Source: Acorus gramineus (lineage: Eukaryota; Streptophyta; Magnoliopsida; Acorales; Acoraceae). Taken from it: a DNA stretch of 64,000 nt. The translations under genes and the position numbers were made by a program. The stretch lies in assembly GCA_030737835.1 (NCBI GenBank), contig CM060848.1, positions 32,173,634 to 32,237,633 on the forward strand, given 5' to 3'. Shown here piece after piece: positions 24,708-37,562 of this stretch. Under the pieces are notes generated by a model. It saw only the letters and a program-made list of their open reading frames with translations. It searched no databases and had not been told where the DNA came from. Within the stretch, counting starts at the first letter, position 1, and each line of letters opens with the position of its first letter.

Positions 24708-26804
24708 AAAAGTTGGTATCAGAGCCTGGTCCTGTCAGAGCCAATGGTCTTCTTTTTCGTAGAGATGAGTCCTAGGATTTCTATATGAGTATTCTGATCC
24801 TAGTGTCTGGTTTTCTTAGGATTGCTGATATGCCTCCTCGCTGAGGACGGCGCGGACATTGTCCCTCTCGACCTTTGGAGGTTTCTGGACCTATCAGAGG
24901 CGAGGATGCTACTGGAGAGTCCACGGCTGTGAGGCCAGGATCGGCGCAGGAGCCTCCCGCATGGAAACGTGCGTTCGCTCGGATAGCGGATTTGGTGGAG
25001 ACTCAGACCAAGGCACTGGAGGCCCAGACCAGAGTGTTGGTGGAGCAGGCGAGAGCATTAAAGGCCCAGGCGGGTGTGTTGGTTGCTGATGTGCAAGTGG
25101 GTGATATCTCGTTAAGCGGGTATCGAAAGTGGTTGTTCAAGTTGAGGAGGCCGGGTTGTAGCCATCCTGGCAGAAGGCTCCCATCCGTAGGTACCACCGA
25201 TGCAGTCGGAGGGGTACTGATCGTGGGAGTATGCTAGGTAGGGGCTACCCGGAAGAAGATTAATGAATGATGTCGGGGGAGTGGAATCGTTCTCCCCTTC
25301 GTTGGACCCGTGTAGGGACTCCTCAGCGTTAAACAGGCCTTCCTGACAGAGGGCTCCCATCAGTAGGCACCTCCTGATTTGGGTTCGGACTGTGCTGAAT
25401 TGTGGGAGCGGACCAGGCGGCCTACTGCGGAGGAGAGGCTACCGGTGGACCAGGGGTGTAGAGCAGTCTAAGTCTCTCCCAAAGTCCCAATATGTCTCCT
25501 TTCGGGAGTGAGGGTGTGGATGAGGCGAAGACGCGTCGTCTCGTGACCCAATTGTTATTTGACCGTTCCCAAGGAGGTTGGGTCCGGTCTTGTGATGGAT
25601 GTTGAAGGATATCGGTGGGTGATTATCTAGATGTAGATGATCCAGTGGGGTTGGTAGTGTTCTTTAAGGGTGATGTCTTCTTCTAGTGATTCCTTCTGGA
25701 TTAAGGGGCTTTGCGAGGACAGCGTTGAGACCCGGGCTAGGGTACTCCGTGTTCCTTGTTTGGTTGTCGGGATATCCTATATCGAGACCTCATGTTGCTC
25801 TCTCAAGGTTTCTTTTTCCAGTCAAGGAATACCTTAGAAGCATCACACTGATGGTGGAACAAGTGCAAGTTTTGGTTGGAGCTTCTTCCCCGTGTATCGG
25901 CATCGCTGGTAACCATGGGTTCGCGTGCGGTGCCAGTGTAAAGTGTTGAGGATGCGGAGTATTGCTCATTAAGAGTGATGTCTTCTTTTAAGTGTTCCTT
26001 TTCTGGTTTAAGGGGCCGTGTGAGGTCAGCGTGGAGACCCGGGCTAGGGTACTTCGTGTTCCTTGTTTGGTTGACGGGGTATCCTATGTCGGGACCTCAT
26101 GTTGCTCTCCCGAGGTTTCTTTTCCCAGTCAAGGAATACCCTGGAAGCATCAGCTGATGGTGGATTAAGTGCGAGATTTGGTTGGAGCATATGGTTTTCT
26201 GGGCCGCGTGATTTCCGTCAAGGGCATATCTGTGGACCCAGTCAAGATGCTCGCCGTGTCAATTTGGCATCGACCATCGAACCCCATTAAGATTCGGAGC
26301 TTCCTGGGCTTGGCGGGTTTTTGCGGGGAGGTTTGTCGAGAGTTTCTCGAAGATAGCAGTACCTCTTAACCGCCTCGCTTGGAAGGATGTCCGATTCGAA
26401 CGGTCCCTGTCTTGCGAGGAGAGCTTCCTGGAGTTTAAGCGAAGGCTCACCTCAGCGCCAGTTCTTACCCTTCCGTCTGGGAGGGGTGGGTTCACAGTGT
26501 GCTCCGAGGCATCGCGGTTGGGTGTGAGTTGTGTCCACGATCCTGCTCACGTCATCCCGTTCGAGCCGCTCGTCTTCGAGCCGGACTTGTCATTCGTCGA
26601 GCAATTAATTTAGATCCTGGACCGCCGCGAGAAGAGGCTCCGCACCAAGACCGTCCATCTGGTCAAGGTGCGATGGCTGCACCGTTCCGGTGCCGAGGCC
26701 CCTTGAGAGCTCGAGGACGCCTTGCGTGACGCGTATCCGCATCTTTTCCCCTCCTAGAGGTTTTTGTATTATTTTGAGGATAAAATTTCCTAAGGGGGGA
26801 AGAA
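24708..26804 (+). mobile_element. Decayed internal region of the composite Gypsy element
   Basis: It opens with a primer site, ttggtatcagagcctgg (about 24713-24729), then a gag start resembling that at 13836 (24831 onward). From about 25320 to 26140 it contains LTR-like segments, including two copies of a stretch with ctccgtgttccttgtttgg (near 25745 and 26055). From about 26190 to 26760 it resembles RNase H-like and C-terminal pol sequence. The purine tract taagggggga (26791-26800) precedes the 3' LTR. It is far shorter than a complete internal region and is broken in many places. Confidence 0.75.
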
Positions 26805-29800
26805 TGTTATATATGTGTCACTTTTAACTTTCTGGTAACCGTTGGGACATTCTGGCAGTTTTTCGGTTTTTTTTTCGTTTTTCGATCGGAACCGCTAAAA
26901 TTTTGGACTGTTAGCTATCGTCCTGAGCTAGAGGACTCCGATTGAAAATCTAACTGCATATTATGTGTCCTGGTGCCATTCCAAGCCACTCATGAAAGTT
27001 TCATCGAATTCTGGTAACGTTCTAGAATTTCACAGTTCCGGGGCGTATCCGGGTTTTGACCGAGCGAGAAGTCATTGGGAGAGTTGACTTGGTCAAAGTG
27101 GGCCCATGACTTGGTCAACCCCTTTTGTTTTTTTGTGTGGTTGGGTTGACCCAAGTCAAATCTCACTTAAGCCTCACTAATCCTCTCCTAACCCTAGTTA
27201 ACCCTAATCTAAGTGGGGATTAACCTATAAGTGAGCTAAATATCTTCTCTCCCCCACTATTCATCATCTTCTCCATTTGTTTTTCTCTCTCCCCCTCTCT
27301 CTTTTTCTTGGTTTTGACCTAGCTAGAGGGGTTAAAATCAAAAGCACAAAGAAGAGAAAGGTTAGATCTCATCCCGATCTATCCATCGGTGGTCTCGGAT
27401 TCGAGTTCCCACGAGTTTGACCCCCTCTAACGCCCTCTTTTCTCTCCTGTTTTCAGCTGGTTTGAGGGCTGGGAGAAGTCGGGGTGGTGGTGGTCCTTCA
27501 AGAAGTGTTTCGGTGCGTGGAGAGCAACCGAACTCCCCTTCCCTTCCTTTCCTTCCTTGGGTAAGGCTTTCTTTCCTTCCTTTCTTGTTTAGATGCTTGT
27601 TAGGAGGATGTTTTTGAGTTGGGGTGGCTGTGGGTGGCGGAGAGTGGCCGTTGGTGGCGGTCGGAGGCGGTTAGAGGCCATTGGTGGCCGGTGAGAGGTG
27701 GTAGGGTGGCTCGGGCAGGGTGGTGGGCTGTCCCGAGTAGGCTGGCAGGCAGGAAGGGCAGCGCAAGGCTGGGCGCTGTCGGGCGCAGGCAGGGCAGCGT
27801 GGGCGTGCGCGCGGGCGTGTGCGCGGGTGGAGCTCGGTTCGGGCGCATGCAGGCAGCGGCGCGCACAGGCAGGCAGGCGCAGGCGGGCGAGCTGCGGGCA
27901 GGCGCGCTGGGCGCGTGCTGACGAGCTCGCTGGGCGCAAGCGGTCAGGCGCGCTGGGTGCAGTGCGCGGCGTGCGCGCAGAGCGCTGCGCAGGGGCCTGT
28001 GGACGAGCGGGTGGTGTGCGGGTGCTGCGCAGGGGGCGTAGTGCGCGCAGGGCGAGCAGTCAGTGCGAGCGGGGAGTGTGAGCGGGCAGGTGTGCGGGCG
28101 CTGCGCTGGGACGCAGTGCGGGCGGGTGCGCGTGCGGGGAGCTGCGCTGGGGCGCAGTGCGCGCGGGTGCACCCGGGGCTGGGCGAGCGGGTGATGCGAG
28201 CTGGTGGTGTGCGCGGGGTGCGCGCGGGATGCTGCGATGGGGCGGAGGGCGTGCGGGTGTGCGCGCGGGTTGCTGCGCTGGGGCGCAGTGGGCGCCCGGT
28301 GCACCCGGGAGGCTTGGCAGGGTGTCCGGGCGTGCAGGCTGGGCTCGGCAGTGCGTCTGGGCACGCGGGCCGGGGCTCGGCTGTGCGCCCGGGGCGGGTG
28401 GCCGTGCGTGCGGCTGCCCGGGGGTTCGGGAGTGAGTCGGAGTGCTTGTCCGAGTGTTGGGGTATTTAATGTATTTTAGTTGTATTTGTGTATTTTACTC
28501 ACCGAATTGATTACCCTATTTTGCAGATCTCAATGGACGGTCACGCGACGACCCGACCATCGGTGAGTGGTACAATCCAACCCAGTAGGGAGGCGCTATA
28601 TGCACTTGGGCGTATACCGTCCTCCCCTGGGGCACCATAAGCTATATTAACTTGTTGTAATGTGTAATCCATGCAAGCATGATAAAAATATAGTATGCAT
28701 GCTACCCTAGACTTTGTATGTTAGGGACTTGCACCCTTAGGATATGTGTAAGAGCCATGCATCCTGTCACCCTGTTCTCATGCTAGGAAGCCTCGGCCTA
28801 TGCATGCGTCCTACTAGTTAATTTATTAAGTTGATTGCTAGCATGTCTTAGATAATATTATAGGGAGGGGCCTTGCGAGGTCAACATTGAGACCCGGGCT
28901 AGGGTACTCCGTGTTCCTTGTTTGGTTGTCGGGATGTCCTATATCGGGACCTCATGCTGCCCTCCCAAGGTTTCTTGTCCCAATAATATTATAACTCTTG
29001 TTAATTATTATTATTATACCTCTTGTTAATAATTATTATTATATATGTTCCCCGCATCTTGGTTATGCGCCCTTGAGGAATTCTGAAGAATTCATGGCAT
29101 TAGAGTTGTTGTGATGTGTTGTCTGCGGATCCGAGTGGATCATATGCGATGGATAGGCTGTTCTGTTCCCTTCGTTGGATCCGTGTAGAGACTACCCCAG
29201 CGTTGGAAAGGTTGTCCCTTGCAGGGGCTCCCATCAGTAGGCACCTCCTGATTTGGGACGGACTGTGCTGAATGTGGGGGTGGCCAAACGGCCTACGGAG
29301 TGGGGAGAGACTATCGGTGGACCAAGGGTGACCATCAGCCTAGTCAGTCCCAATATCCTATGTCACCATATTGAGGGGTGAGGGTGAGGGTGAGGGTGTG
29401 GTGGATCGGCAATAGCGACCCACTGCTTTGTAAGTCCCAATATCCTATGTCACCTATTGAGGGGTGAGGGTGAGGGTGTAGTGGGTTGGCGATGAGCGAC
29501 CCACTGGTTTGTGTAGTCCCAATATCCTATGTCACATATTGAGGGGTGAGGGTGAGGGTGTGGTGGGTCGGCGATGTAGCGACCCACTGGATTGTGGAGA
29601 TCTTGCCACTTTGAGGCTTGTATAATGTGATGGTGGTTAATAAATCTGGTGGTTAATATATATTGTGATGCATGGGTTGTGCTGTTCACTGAGCGTGTGG
29701 CTCACCCCTCGCATAATATTTTTCTCCAGTGCTATCTGAGTCGGATCTAGAGGAGGAGCTCCCTGAGGGATTTCATCAGTAGTGGAGCAGCGCCACGTCC

Positions 29801-30114
29801 CGCGAGTGTTAGAGGGTATCAGCATCCCTTTTTGATTTATATGTATCTGTGCTTGGGCACGTGGTTGTATTATATTTGGATGTCTTTGTATATATTGGCT
29901 CTCACAGGACAGTTGATTATGTATCGAGTCTATAATATGTTTTTGAATTACAGACTCAGTCTTTTAGCTTCCGCTATTTGTGTATATATCATGTCAGCCC
30001 TGCTTTTGTCTGTGTTGTCATTTTTAGCTGTTGCGTGAGTATGTTATTGAACTCCTGTTTAGACTGATATCATATATACACTTGCCGTGTCCCGGGGACG
30101 CCCGGGGCGTGACA
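26805..30114 (+). mobile_element. 3' LTR of the composite Gypsy element
   Basis: A 3.31 kb LTR starting tgttatatatgtgtcac after the purine tract and ending gcgtgaca before the duplication tctta. It contains the W-box cluster, a TATA-like cctataagtg, the GC-rich block (about 27620-28440), and at 29374-29395 four G-runs (gggg, then three ggg, separated by tga) that fit a G-quadruplex. Confidence 0.85.
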
Positions 30115-30119
30115 TCTTA

Positions 30120-32174
30120 TGTTTGCTTGTGAACCTTTCAAATGAGACTGAGTTACAAGATATAAGATTGATTGGCTGTGATTGAGGGATGATGATTCCC
30201 TCCAAATGTTTTTAATTCGTTGCCAACACTAGGAGTATGGATTTTCTGACAATGATTAATCATGTCAGAGATATTAAGAAATGCAATTTATAAGTCATGC
30301 TGCTTCAATACTTCTGCTGCAATTTATAAGTCATTTTCAATTGGGTTTAATCAATTAGTTTTTTCCTCATGATATATTGTTTTGGTTTAATCCATTATTG
30401 ATGGACTTGCTTATTCTGAGATGATTTTATTTTCCCTTCCTTACTTTGAAAAATGACCCATCCTTGAAAATCAACAAGGGAAACCCAGATTTCTGACTCA
30501 GGGGATTGTAAAGAGGTTGATTTATTAGATGATCAATATGTTTCTTTTTAGGTGTTTAGAGGTCGATTCATTAAATGCTCAACCTGTTCTAAAGAAAACA
30601 CATCATATGAATCATTTTTTCTTTAGAGGTTGATTCATCAATTATTTTTTCAGAATATTTGTGGCATATTGGGATTTTTTATATGATTGTTGTATGTTTA
30701 CTTTCAATTCTTTGTTCTCATGTCATTCATATGATTACCAGGACATATGACATGTTAATCCGTATATGTATCTGCTCTTGTGGCTTTTTTTTTTTTTTTG
30801 GTTGATAGACATATGACATATGGTTACCAGGACATCCTACATATAGACTCACTGTGATGCTTGAAGTTGCCCAACAATGGATTTGGTTGTTTGGATTTAA
30901 GCCTCATGGACCACTTTTTTTTTTGTACACATTTTTGTTCTTCTACTTTCAACCAGGAAAAAAAATTATATTCATAATATAGCAAGTTTATCATGATTTG
31001 AATGAGAAGGATCTTTTCTTTCCCTGCATTGGCTTAGCATCAAATAATGTGTTCTTGTCATGGATTTCATGGCTTTTTGTTACTTTTGAATCACCTCATT
31101 TTTTTAGTCCTTTTTCTTGAAGGAATTATGGGTTTGGGAGAGTATCTTGTTTTAGGAGACTTTCTTTCAAGTTTTACATATTACATTTATAGTTTCTAAG
31201 TGGGTCTTAGCCTCCTTTTGTTAATGTGGGGTTCCAGTTGTATTGTTAATGTGGACCACTTTAAAATTGTTGTTCATAATATAGCAAATTTATCATGATT
31301 TAAATGAGAATGATCTTTTCTTTCCCTACATAATCTTAGCATCAAATAATTTGTTCTTGGAAAACATTTAATGGCTTCTGTTACTTTTGAATCACCTCAT
31401 ATTTTTTTCCGTCTCGAAGGAAATATGAGATTTGGAGAGTCTTTTGTTTAGATAGACTTCTTTTGTTCATGTGGGGTTTCAGTTGTGTTCCATAGCGTAA
31501 TCGTCCCCTGTATATGCTCATAGAGTTCTCTTTTTTTTTATTTAATTGATGTTAGTGTTTACCTTGTGTTTTGGTTTTCTTTCATTTGGGGTTTTTCTTA
31601 CTAAGATATCATTATGTGATTTAGGATTTTAGTGTGTTCTATTTTTCTTTCTTTTTGTTGATTCAGGATTGATTCAGTATTTCTTCTTTCTTTCTTTTTT
31701 TTAACAATGATTTAGTGTTTATTCAACCATGATTTGTTGTAGGGTTTTAGGGTTTCTATGAATCTTTTCCTCAAAATAATTTTTTTAGGGTTTGTATGAA
31801 TCTTAATTTCTTACATTTTTGTTGAGAGCCTCAGTGTTGGTTTTTTTTTTCTTCTTATTTGGAAAGAATGAACTGGTTTGAATTGTGTGTGGTTTTGGAT
31901 CATGAGATGGTTAATTATGCAAGATCAAGTTATTAAAAAGATCATGTTTTTGTACTTTGTTTGCTTTGCCCACTGACAATAAGTTTTTTCCCCATGATAT
32001 CTTGTGTGGAAATCCAGTTTTAGAAGATTTTGAATGATGGCAAAATCCAGTTTTAGAAGATTTTGAATGATGGCAAAATCCAGTTTTAGAAGATTTTGAA
32101 TGATGGATTTTTGCCATTTTGTTCAGAATTTCTACTGACTTGGGTTCTTGTTGTTTTTGCTATTTCTTACTTGG
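30120..32174. other. Inner part of left arm, no gene seen
   Basis: AT-rich sequence matching the right arm in inverted orientation (36913-37080 and 33446-34113). A direct repeat of about 90 bases with cataatatagca and catgattt words occurs near 30976 and 31275. Segment 30689-31875 has no counterpart in the right arm. I see no open frame with recognisable similarity. Confidence 0.7.
32007..32106. repeat. 33 bp tandem repeat near the palindrome centre
   Basis: Three units of aatccagttttagaagattt followed by tgaatgatgg in the left arm. The right arm has a single unit near 33504-33536. The minus-strand frame with repeated HHSKSSKTGFC is a by-product. Confidence 0.85.
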
Positions 32175-33445
32175 GTTCTATGTCTCAAACAAACAGAGAG
32201 GGTGAGAGCAGTGAAGAGCAAGAACAAGTTGTGACTTGTAGTGCAGAGGGTGCTCTGAAATTTCAAGCCAAAGAGGGAGCCACAACAAATGAAGAGGAGG
32301 ATGACTTTGGGACATTCTAAGGAGGTTCAAATCTATGCATCCTCTTCAAACATTGGTACCACCACCACCAACTCAAAGAAACAGAGCTGCTTCTTTCCTT
32401 CCCCTCCACAAACAGGCCCCAAAATCCTTGTGTACATGAGATGGTCTCATACATTTTTTTTGTGTACATGAAACTTGTATGTCTTTTTTGGATATGTATA
32501 ATGAAGGTATCCTTGTAAAGCCTTTTGCTTTCATGTACAATCATAATATTAATTATGCAACCTATTACTTATGTTTCATAAATATAACAGCAAAAATAAA
32601 AAAAATATGAAGGTCTTTAAAGGTGATGTAAAAATCCAATGTTTTTTTGTTGATCTTGATCACAATTTGAGTGATGGCATAAAAAAATATCCCTGCAACA
32701 TATAAAGATGGATTTACATACATCAATAAAAATATATATATATAAAGATGGGGGACTGCAAAGGATATTAGATTACATATTCAAACTGACAGAAGCATTA
32801 CCAGAAGTAAAACCATTTACAATATTGGATTGCATACATCAAGTTCTCCTCTAACTACTGCAACAAGTTCAACATTTACAAGAAGTCCAACATTTGGACC
32901 TCACACATGTGGATCACTTCTAAAAAAGAGAGAGAACATTCAAACATACAAGAACTCTGGCAGTCAGAGACCTGGAAGGGCATCTTGTGGACGAGGTATT
33001 GAGAACCACCTCTGCTGCTGCATGTTCAGCCTGTCTAAGATAGTACAGTAGGTTGGGCACTCAAAGACCTCACCATTGAAGTTGGCAACCTGGGTGCTAC
33101 GGGCCTTCTCTAATGCATGTGTAAGAGTGGAGGTTGAAGCATCTCCTCTATGCGAATTCTTGAAGCTGGATTTTATACAAGGCCTGGAAGAAAGTAGAGA
33201 GATTTCGACTAAACAAAAGGGAGAAATTGACAAACCCAATTTCAAAAGATGGAAGAACCAACCTTTTCAAAAACCAATTTCCAAAGATGGAAGAACCAAC
33301 CTTTTCAAAAACTAATTATAGTGGGGAATGCAAACAATGTACATGAAACATGATCTTTGAATATCTTACTCGTGCACAGTAGAACATCTCATGAACCAAA
33401 GAACCAGATACAATTCAATCAAATTCTTCCCTTCAAAATAAGAAA
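32175..33445. other. Central spacer of the inverted-repeat element
   Basis: Single-copy sequence between the arms. Two short open segments are visible: a plus-strand one ending at 32320 whose tail reads EGATTNEEEDDFGTF, and a minus-strand one within 33245-32964 containing NGEVFECPTYCTILDRLN and IPRPQDALPGL. The second, with mixed hydrophilic composition and TTGAAG/GT-rich flanks, could be another captured exon, but I do not recognise the family. No transposase motif is seen. Confidence 0.4.
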
Positions 33446-34113
33446 TAGCAAAAACAACAAGAACCCAAGTCAGTGGAAATTCTGAACAATATGGCTTTTG
33501 CCATCATTCAAAATCTTCTAAAACTGGATTTCCACACAAGATATCATGGGGAAAAAACTTATTGTCGGTGGGAAAGCAAACAAATTACAAAAACATGATC
33601 TTTTTAATAACTTGATCTTGCATAATTAACCATCTCATGATCCAAAACCACACACAATTCAAACAATCATATAAAAAATCCCAATATGCCACAAATATTC
33701 TGAAAAAAATAGAATTGTGAAAAAATAATTGATGAATCAACCTCTAAAGAAAAAATGATTCATATGATGTGTTTTCTTTAGAACAGATTGAACATTTAAT
33801 GAATCGACCTCTAAACACCTAAAAAGAAACATATTGATCATCTAATAAATCAACCTCTTCACAATCTCCAAAGTCAGAAATCTGGTTTCCCATGTTGATT
33901 TTCAAGGATGGGTCATTTTTCAAAGTAAGGAAGGGAAAACAAAATCATCTCAGAATAAGCAAGTCCATCAATAATTGATTAAACCAAAACAAGATATCAT
34001 GAGGAAAAAACTAATTGATTAAATCCAATTGAAAATGACTTATAAATTGCAGCAGGAGTATTGAAGCAGCATGACTTATAAATTGCATTTCTTAATATCT
34101 CTGACATGATTAA

Positions 34114-36905
34114 TGTCACGCCCCAGGGCGGCCGTCCCCGGGACGCGGCAAGTGTATACATGATATCAGCAGTCTATACAGGAGGTCAATAACATACTCT
34201 AAACAACAGCTAAAATGACAACACAGACAAAAGCAAGGCTGACATGATATATACACAAATAGCGGAAGCTAAAAGACTGAGTCTGTAATTCAAAAACATA
34301 TTACAGACTCGATACATAATCAATTGTCCTGTGAGAGCCAATATACACAAACACATCCAAATATAATACAAACAGGTGCCCAAGCACGGAAATATAATAC
34401 ATACAATAAAAAAGGGATGCTGATGGCCTCTAACACTCACGGGACGTGGCGCTGCTCCGCTACTGATGAAGTGCCACGGGGAGCTCCTCCTTCAGGTCCG
34501 ACTCAGTGATAACTGGAGAAAATAAATATGCGAGGGGTGAGCCACACGCTCAATGAATAGCACAACCCATGCATCACAATTTATATTAACCTCAAAATTA
34601 TTAAAAGCCTCAAAGTGGCAGGAACTACACAATCCAGTGGGTCGCAACATCGCCGACCCACCACACCCTCACCCTCACCCTCCAATAGGTGACATGGCCT
34701 ATTGGGACTGACTAGGCTGTTAATCACCCTTGGTCCACTGATAGTCTCTCCTCCACTCCGTAGGCCGCCTGGTCTACTCCCACAATTCAGCACAGTCCGA
34801 ACCCAAATCAGGAGGTGCCTACTGATGGGAGCCCTCTGTCAGGAAGGCCTTTCTAACGCTGGGGCAGTCTCTATACGGATCCAACAAAGGGAACAGAAAC
34901 AGCCTACCCACACGCATACGATCCAACCGGATCCGTCGGCAACGCATCTCAACAACTCTAATGTCATGAATTCTTCAGAATTCCTCCAGGGCGCATAACC
35001 AAGATGCGGGGAACATATATAATAACCACCAGGTTATAATATTTGCTAAGGCATGCAAGAATATCATAAGTTCGCATTTAATTTAATAAATTAAACTAAT
35101 AGGACACATGCATAGGTCGAGGCTTTCCTAGCATGAAACATGGTGTCAGGATGCATGGCTCTTACACATATCCTAAGGGTGCAAGTCCCTAACATACAAG
35201 GTCTAGGGTGGCATGCATACTACATACTAATCATGCTTGCATAGATTACATATTATACAAGTTAATATTAAACTATGGTGCCCCAGGGGAGGACGGTATA
35301 CGCCCAAGTGCATATAGCGCCTCCCTACTGGGTTGGATTGTCCCACTCACCAATACCCGGGTCGTCGCGTGACCGTCCGTCAAGATCTGCAAGACAGGGT
35401 ATTAAACATGGTGAGTAAAATACACAACACATACAAAAATACGCTAAAAATACCCAACACTCGGACAAACGTACATACGGCCTGTACACACGTGAGTCCG
35501 AGCACCCCGACTCACCCGAACCCCCGGGCAGCCATACGCATGGCCACCTACCCCGGTCGCACAGCCGCGCCCCAGCCCGCGTGCCCAGACGCACCACCGA
35601 GCCCACCGCCCGCATGCCCGGACACGCTGCTGAGCCCCTGCCCGCACGCCCAGACACGCCGCACGCTCAGGCGCACGCACGCGCGCGCCCGTGAGCACAG
35701 CGCGTCCAGCCCTGGATGCACCCGCGCGCACTGCGCCCCAGCGTAGCGCCCCGCACGTGCACCCGCACGCACTGCGCCCCAGCGCAGTACCCGCACACAC
35801 TCCCAGCTCGCCCTGCGCGCACTGCGCCCCCTGCGTAGCAACCGCACACCGCCCGTTCTCCCCGCGTACTGCGCCCCCTGCGCAGCACCAGCGCGCACGC
35901 CCGCGCGCACGCGCGCATGCCCTGCCAACTCGCCCGACAGGGCGCCTGCCTGCCTGCCTGCGCTGCCTGCCTACGCGCACGCGCCAGCGAGCCCGCACTG
36001 CCCGAGCCGAACTCAACCACCTCCAACAGCCACCAACAGCCCCCCAACCACCCCCAAACCACCATGCTCCCCAAGCACACCCATAATAACCTCCTATACA
36101 TGCATCTAAGCAAGAAAGGAAAGAAAGAAAACTCACCGGAGGAAAGGAAGGGAAGGGGATCGGGAGCTCTTCGCGCACCGATTTGCCACCTCCAAGACCA
36201 CCACCACCAAGACCTCCCCTCAGCCAACGAGGGGCTGAAAACAGAGGAGAAGAGGGTCCATAAGAGGAGGAAAAACAAAAGGAAATGAAGATCCAAGACC
36301 ATAGGAAGATAGATCGGGTCCTCACCTTCCTTTTCTCCTTCTAGGGTTTTTCAATCCAACACCTCTAGCTAGATCATAAAGGGGATTTAAAGAGAGGGGA
36401 GAGAGAGATTTTGGTGGAGAAGATGATGAATAGGGGGGGGACACTATGCTTGGGCGCCCACTTAAAGCACCCCACACACACACCTCACACACTCACCACT
36501 TAACTTAGCCCTAATTAGGTTTAGGCTAGGTTTAGGTGCACTTAGGTGAGATTTGACCCTAGTCAACCCAACCACACTAAAATCCAAAATCAATTGACCA
36601 AGTCAAAGGTCAACTTTGACCAAGTCAAGTCTCCCAATGACTTTTCGCTCGGTCAAAACCCGGATACGCTTCGAAACTGCGAAATTCTGAAACGTTACCG
36701 GAATTCGATAAAATTTTTGTGAGTGGCATGGAATGGCACCAGGACACATAATATGCAGTTAGATTTTCAATCGGAGTCCTCAAACTCAGGATGATAGCTA
36801 AAAGTCCAAAATTTTAGCGGTTCCGATCGAAAAATGAAAACGCTGAAAAACTATCAGAATGCTCCAATGGTTACCAGAAGGCTAAAAAGTGACACATATA
36901 TGACA
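34114..36905 (-). mobile_element. Solo LTR (minus) in the right arm
   Basis: A 2.79 kb LTR running on the plus strand from tgtcacgccccagggcgg to gtgacacatatatgaca. It is flanked by tgattaa on both sides (34107-34113, 36906-36912). The matching uninterrupted site is in the left arm near 30252-30260. The GC-rich block lies at about 35510-36010. Confidence 0.85.
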
Positions 36906-37562
36906 TGATTAATCATTGTCAGAAAATCCATACTCCTAGTGTTGGCAACGAATTAAAAACATTTGGAGGGAATCATCATCCCTCAATCACAGCCAATCAA
37001 TCTTATATCTTGTAACTCAGTCTCATTTGAAAGGTTCACAAGCAAACATAAGATACCCCACAATTTTCTCCCTGAAATAGAAATGTTTCATTATTAGCAA
37101 TGCTTCATGAAAAATCATGAAGTATCTATAAATTTCTAAGTACACCAGTCTGGACAATAGACTCACAACTCAGCGGACTATCAAAGACTTAAACCTGGTA
37201 TCAAACTCACTAAGATTAATTGCAACCGTGCAATCAAACTCCAAACCAATGTTGTAAATAATACCGAAATGGAAGTTTTTCCACTAAAAACTGGTCAAGG
37301 TCCAAGATGAAGATCATCTTCAACAAAATAGAAAAGAAAATGAACTCATTTATACAAATATATCAACTAAGCTATGGCCAAGCCAAATCTGGCTTAAATT
37401 AGCATATACTTGACAAGATGAAAAAAAATTAGCATAAAGACATTGGGATTAAGGAACACATAGAAAATGGAAAATTAATATGGAAATACCTCAATTCTAG
37501 TTCTCTCTTTCAGCACCCGTTCTTTATCAATACCCCATGATAAGCATTCTGTATTTCTTCTA

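Larger units (their letters stand above)
9066..30114 (+). mobile_element. Composite Tekay/Del-like Gypsy element with nested insertions
   Basis: A 21 kb unit starting tgttatatatgtgtc and ending ggggcgtgaca, flanked by the exact duplication tctta (9061-9065, 30115-30119), inserted in the left arm of the inverted-repeat element. Its 5' LTR survives as 9066-10502, 16055-17693 and 24588-24707, interrupted by a partial sister element (10503-16054) and a minus-strand LTR (17694-24573). Internal sequence is 24708-26804 and the 3' LTR is 26805-30114. By eye the first 130 bases of the two LTRs differ by about 5 percent, suggesting an age of a few million years. It is broken, with many breaks. Confidence 0.85.

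Noticed and set aside
31911-32117. Repeated HHSKSSKTGFC peptide on the minus strand
   Set aside because: A by-product of the 33 bp tandem repeat near the palindrome centre.
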